The translations under genes and the position numbers were made by a program. From NCBI GenBank assembly GCA_905331475.1, contig CAJNYU010002348.1:104096-168095 (forward strand): a DNA stretch of 64,000 bases, in the 5' to 3' direction. A model generated the notes under the pieces. It was not told the origin of the DNA. It did not search any database and saw only the letters and a list, made by a program, of their open reading frames with translations. Positions 62,401 to 64,000 of the stretch are shown one piece after another; the first letter of the stretch is position 1, and the number at the start of each line of letters is the position of its first letter. This stretch comes from Rotaria socialis (taxonomy: Eukaryota; Rotifera; Eurotatoria; Philodinida; Philodinidae).

Positions 62401-64000
62401 TATCTGGGCACAAGAGTTTGATGTCAAAAACTCTATTTCAAAGATTCATGAACAAAAGTCTCTTTTTGCAATTTTTACTTAGTCTCAATGATCCCATCAC
62501 TAATGATGATGATAGATTCTAGTTTCATGTTTTTCTATAAGATAATTAACCAATGCAATCGAAATTTATGTAAGCGTTCGTGTAATTTTTTGAATATCAT
62601 CTACAGTTTAAAAAATCAAATAATTATAATTCAAATTAAGGCATAGTCAAGTTTTAAGCTCTCGATCTTTTTCAAAACTTTTCAAAGTAACTAATAGTTA
62701 TATTCATTCAAAAACGAAAACTTTATCCATAAGAAAATTTCATATACAATAGGGAGCCAATTGTTCTGGTAAAATTTATATATTTTCAACAACATTACCA
62801 ATTGCTGTTGCTCCTGGAAAATTATCGAATCGTGAAGATAAAAAACTTCTTGGTACTGAAAAAGAAAAGGTTTGCTTGTTTTATTTCATCTTTGTTTTTA
62901 AATTCTATTGACGAACTATTTCTAGACTTTACTTTCACCAGCCAATGATGTTTATACAAAACTTGGTGAAGAATGTGCTCAAAGTGGTTGTGCTGTTGAT
63001 TTATTTGTTTTTCCAAATAACTATGTTGATCTTGCTACAATTGGTGAAGTTTGTCGTTTGTCTGGTGGAGAAATTTATAAATTTAATTATTTTTCAGTAA
63101 GAATTTTCTTTATTGATTTCTGACACAAACTAGAATTTTCAATCGTTATTATTTCAGATTGATAATGATGGAGAACGTTTATTAGACGAACTTAAACGTA
63201 ATTTTCAACGAACTACTGTTTTTGATGCATTAATGCGTATAAGAACAAATACAGGTATAAAAAAAACCGGAATCTTTACTTTTTTCGTTAATAAGCAGCT
63301 CGTTTTTTTTTGTACGATCAGGAATTCGACCAGTTGATTTTCTTGGTCATTTTTATATGACAAATTCAACTGAAATGATATTTGGTACGATGGATGCTGA
63401 TAAAACAGTAGCTGTGGAATTAAAACATGATGATAAATTACCTACTGAAGGTAACTCTTATATTCAAGTGAGTTAACATTTTCTTTTGTTCTTTTAAATT
63501 TATGTATTCTGGTTTCTCTTTCAAATAGGTTGCTTTACTTTATACTAGTATATCTGGTCAACGTCGTCTAAGAATATTAACATTAGCCTTAACGGTAACA
63601 TCATCATATGCATCTCTTTATCCATTGTGTGATCTTGATACAATTATGAATTATACAATGAAAGTTGGTAAGTATAAATAGATATGAAATATGTTGTTCT
63701 TAAATTTCTTTGCAACAAAAAAATACATTATTATAGCTATTCGTTCAATTTTACTATCAACTCCAAAAAGTATACGAGACAGTATCATAACACAAGCTGC
63801 TAATATGTTAGCTTGTTATCGAAAGCATTGTGCACAATCAACAGCAGCTGGACAATTAATTTTACCTGAAACATTAAAACTATTACCTATGTATGCGGCA
63901 GCATTACTTAAATCTGATCTTTTAACTGGCAGTATGTTAATAGTTGTTTACATCTACTTATTAGTAATAGTTTGATTTGCATTTAGCTCAAACAGTAACA
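59466..64000 (+). CDS. SEC24: SEC24 class C/D COPII coat protein (partial, 3' end outside window)
   Basis: Sixteen exons are readable: 59466-59790, 59834-60528, 60592-60828, 60883-61021, 61092-61207, 61259-61386, 61451-61529, 61833-61945, 62006-62099, 62753-62869, 62926-63096, 63158-63254, 63322-63467, 63529-63667, 63737-63931, and 63987 to the window end. A Pro/Gln/Asn-rich N-terminus with YPGQPP repeats leads to the zinc finger (CHRCKAYMC...CCYC), then the trunk/vWA-like domain ([45 protein letters not shown]). The beta-sandwich ([36 protein letters not shown]) and the start of the helical domain ([29 protein letters not shown]) follow. These match animal SEC24C/D closely. SEC24 binds cargo and SEC23 in COPII vesicles leaving the ER. 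The gelsolin-like end is cut off by the window. Confidence 0.93.
60187..60475 (+). repeat. 33-bp coding tandem repeat in SEC24 (YPGQPPxSGPNA)
   Basis: About nine units of roughly 33 bp encode an 11-residue motif ([11 protein letters not shown] with variants such as PSLSG and NKY). They lie in the disordered N-terminal region, before the zinc finger. Unit variants are shuffled rather than ordered, which suggests ongoing unequal exchange. Confidence 0.9.
61610..61650. repeat. (GA)n simple repeat in a SEC24 intron
   Basis: A GAGAGAGAG run with GGGAGAG interruptions in the 303-nt intron between exons 7 and 8. It probably accounts for part of that intron's extra length. Confidence 0.8.

Overview
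The window is AT-rich eukaryotic DNA. Genes carry many short spliceosomal introns (about 50-70 nt, GT-AG), with occasional introns of 1-3 kb that hold repeats. Every recognisable protein is metazoan: PLC-beta, USP24, SEC24 class C/D, SFT2, a claudin-like tetraspan, an Ig-superfamily receptor and a tandem-BRCT protein. Compact introns, low GC and protein style suggest a small invertebrate. A rotifer is my best guess, but that is an inference rather than a demonstration. I saw no tRNA, rRNA or CRISPR array.

Layout. Minus strand: the 5' part of an mL51-like mitochondrial ribosomal gene (590-895); a complete five-exon SFT2-type vesicle transport gene (1055-3465) whose introns are full of foldback repeats; a complete 14-exon phospholipase C beta (4257-13245, 1182 aa by my splice model) with one 3.3-kb intron holding a long hairpin element. 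Positions 13246-21253 hold no gene I can support, only two candidate DNA-transposon relics. Plus strand: an intronless type II membrane protein with a DxD motif (21254-22489), probably a glycosyltransferase. Positions 22951-24298 are a non-autonomous hAT-like element with a perfect 8-bp target duplication, a giant inner palindrome and a second element nested in one arm. Minus strand: a claudin/PMP22-like tetraspan gene (25134-25717), then the very large USP24 deubiquitinase gene (29481-45696), whose long introns hold two more inverted-repeat elements. Plus strand: a divergent Ig-superfamily receptor (48900-53813, 761 aa), a BRCA1/BARD1-like tandem BRCT protein without a RING (54223-57011, 813 aa), and SEC24C/D, truncated by the window end (59466-64000).

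The genes do not form one pathway. SEC24 (COPII coat) and SFT2 (Golgi fusion) share the secretory pathway. PLC-beta and the Ig receptor are signalling proteins at or in the plasma membrane. USP24 and the BRCT protein fit ubiquitin and DNA-damage biology.

The most unusual content is the non-coding part: at least six separate inverted-repeat or foldback elements, several nested, and most of them inside introns. One long hairpin carries, in each arm, a sequence resembling a hammerhead ribozyme core. An intron of SFT2 holds a GC-rich, multi-stem, tRNA-sized island ending in a T-run on the minus strand. All exon boundaries are manual readings checked by reading-frame continuity. No database search was run.
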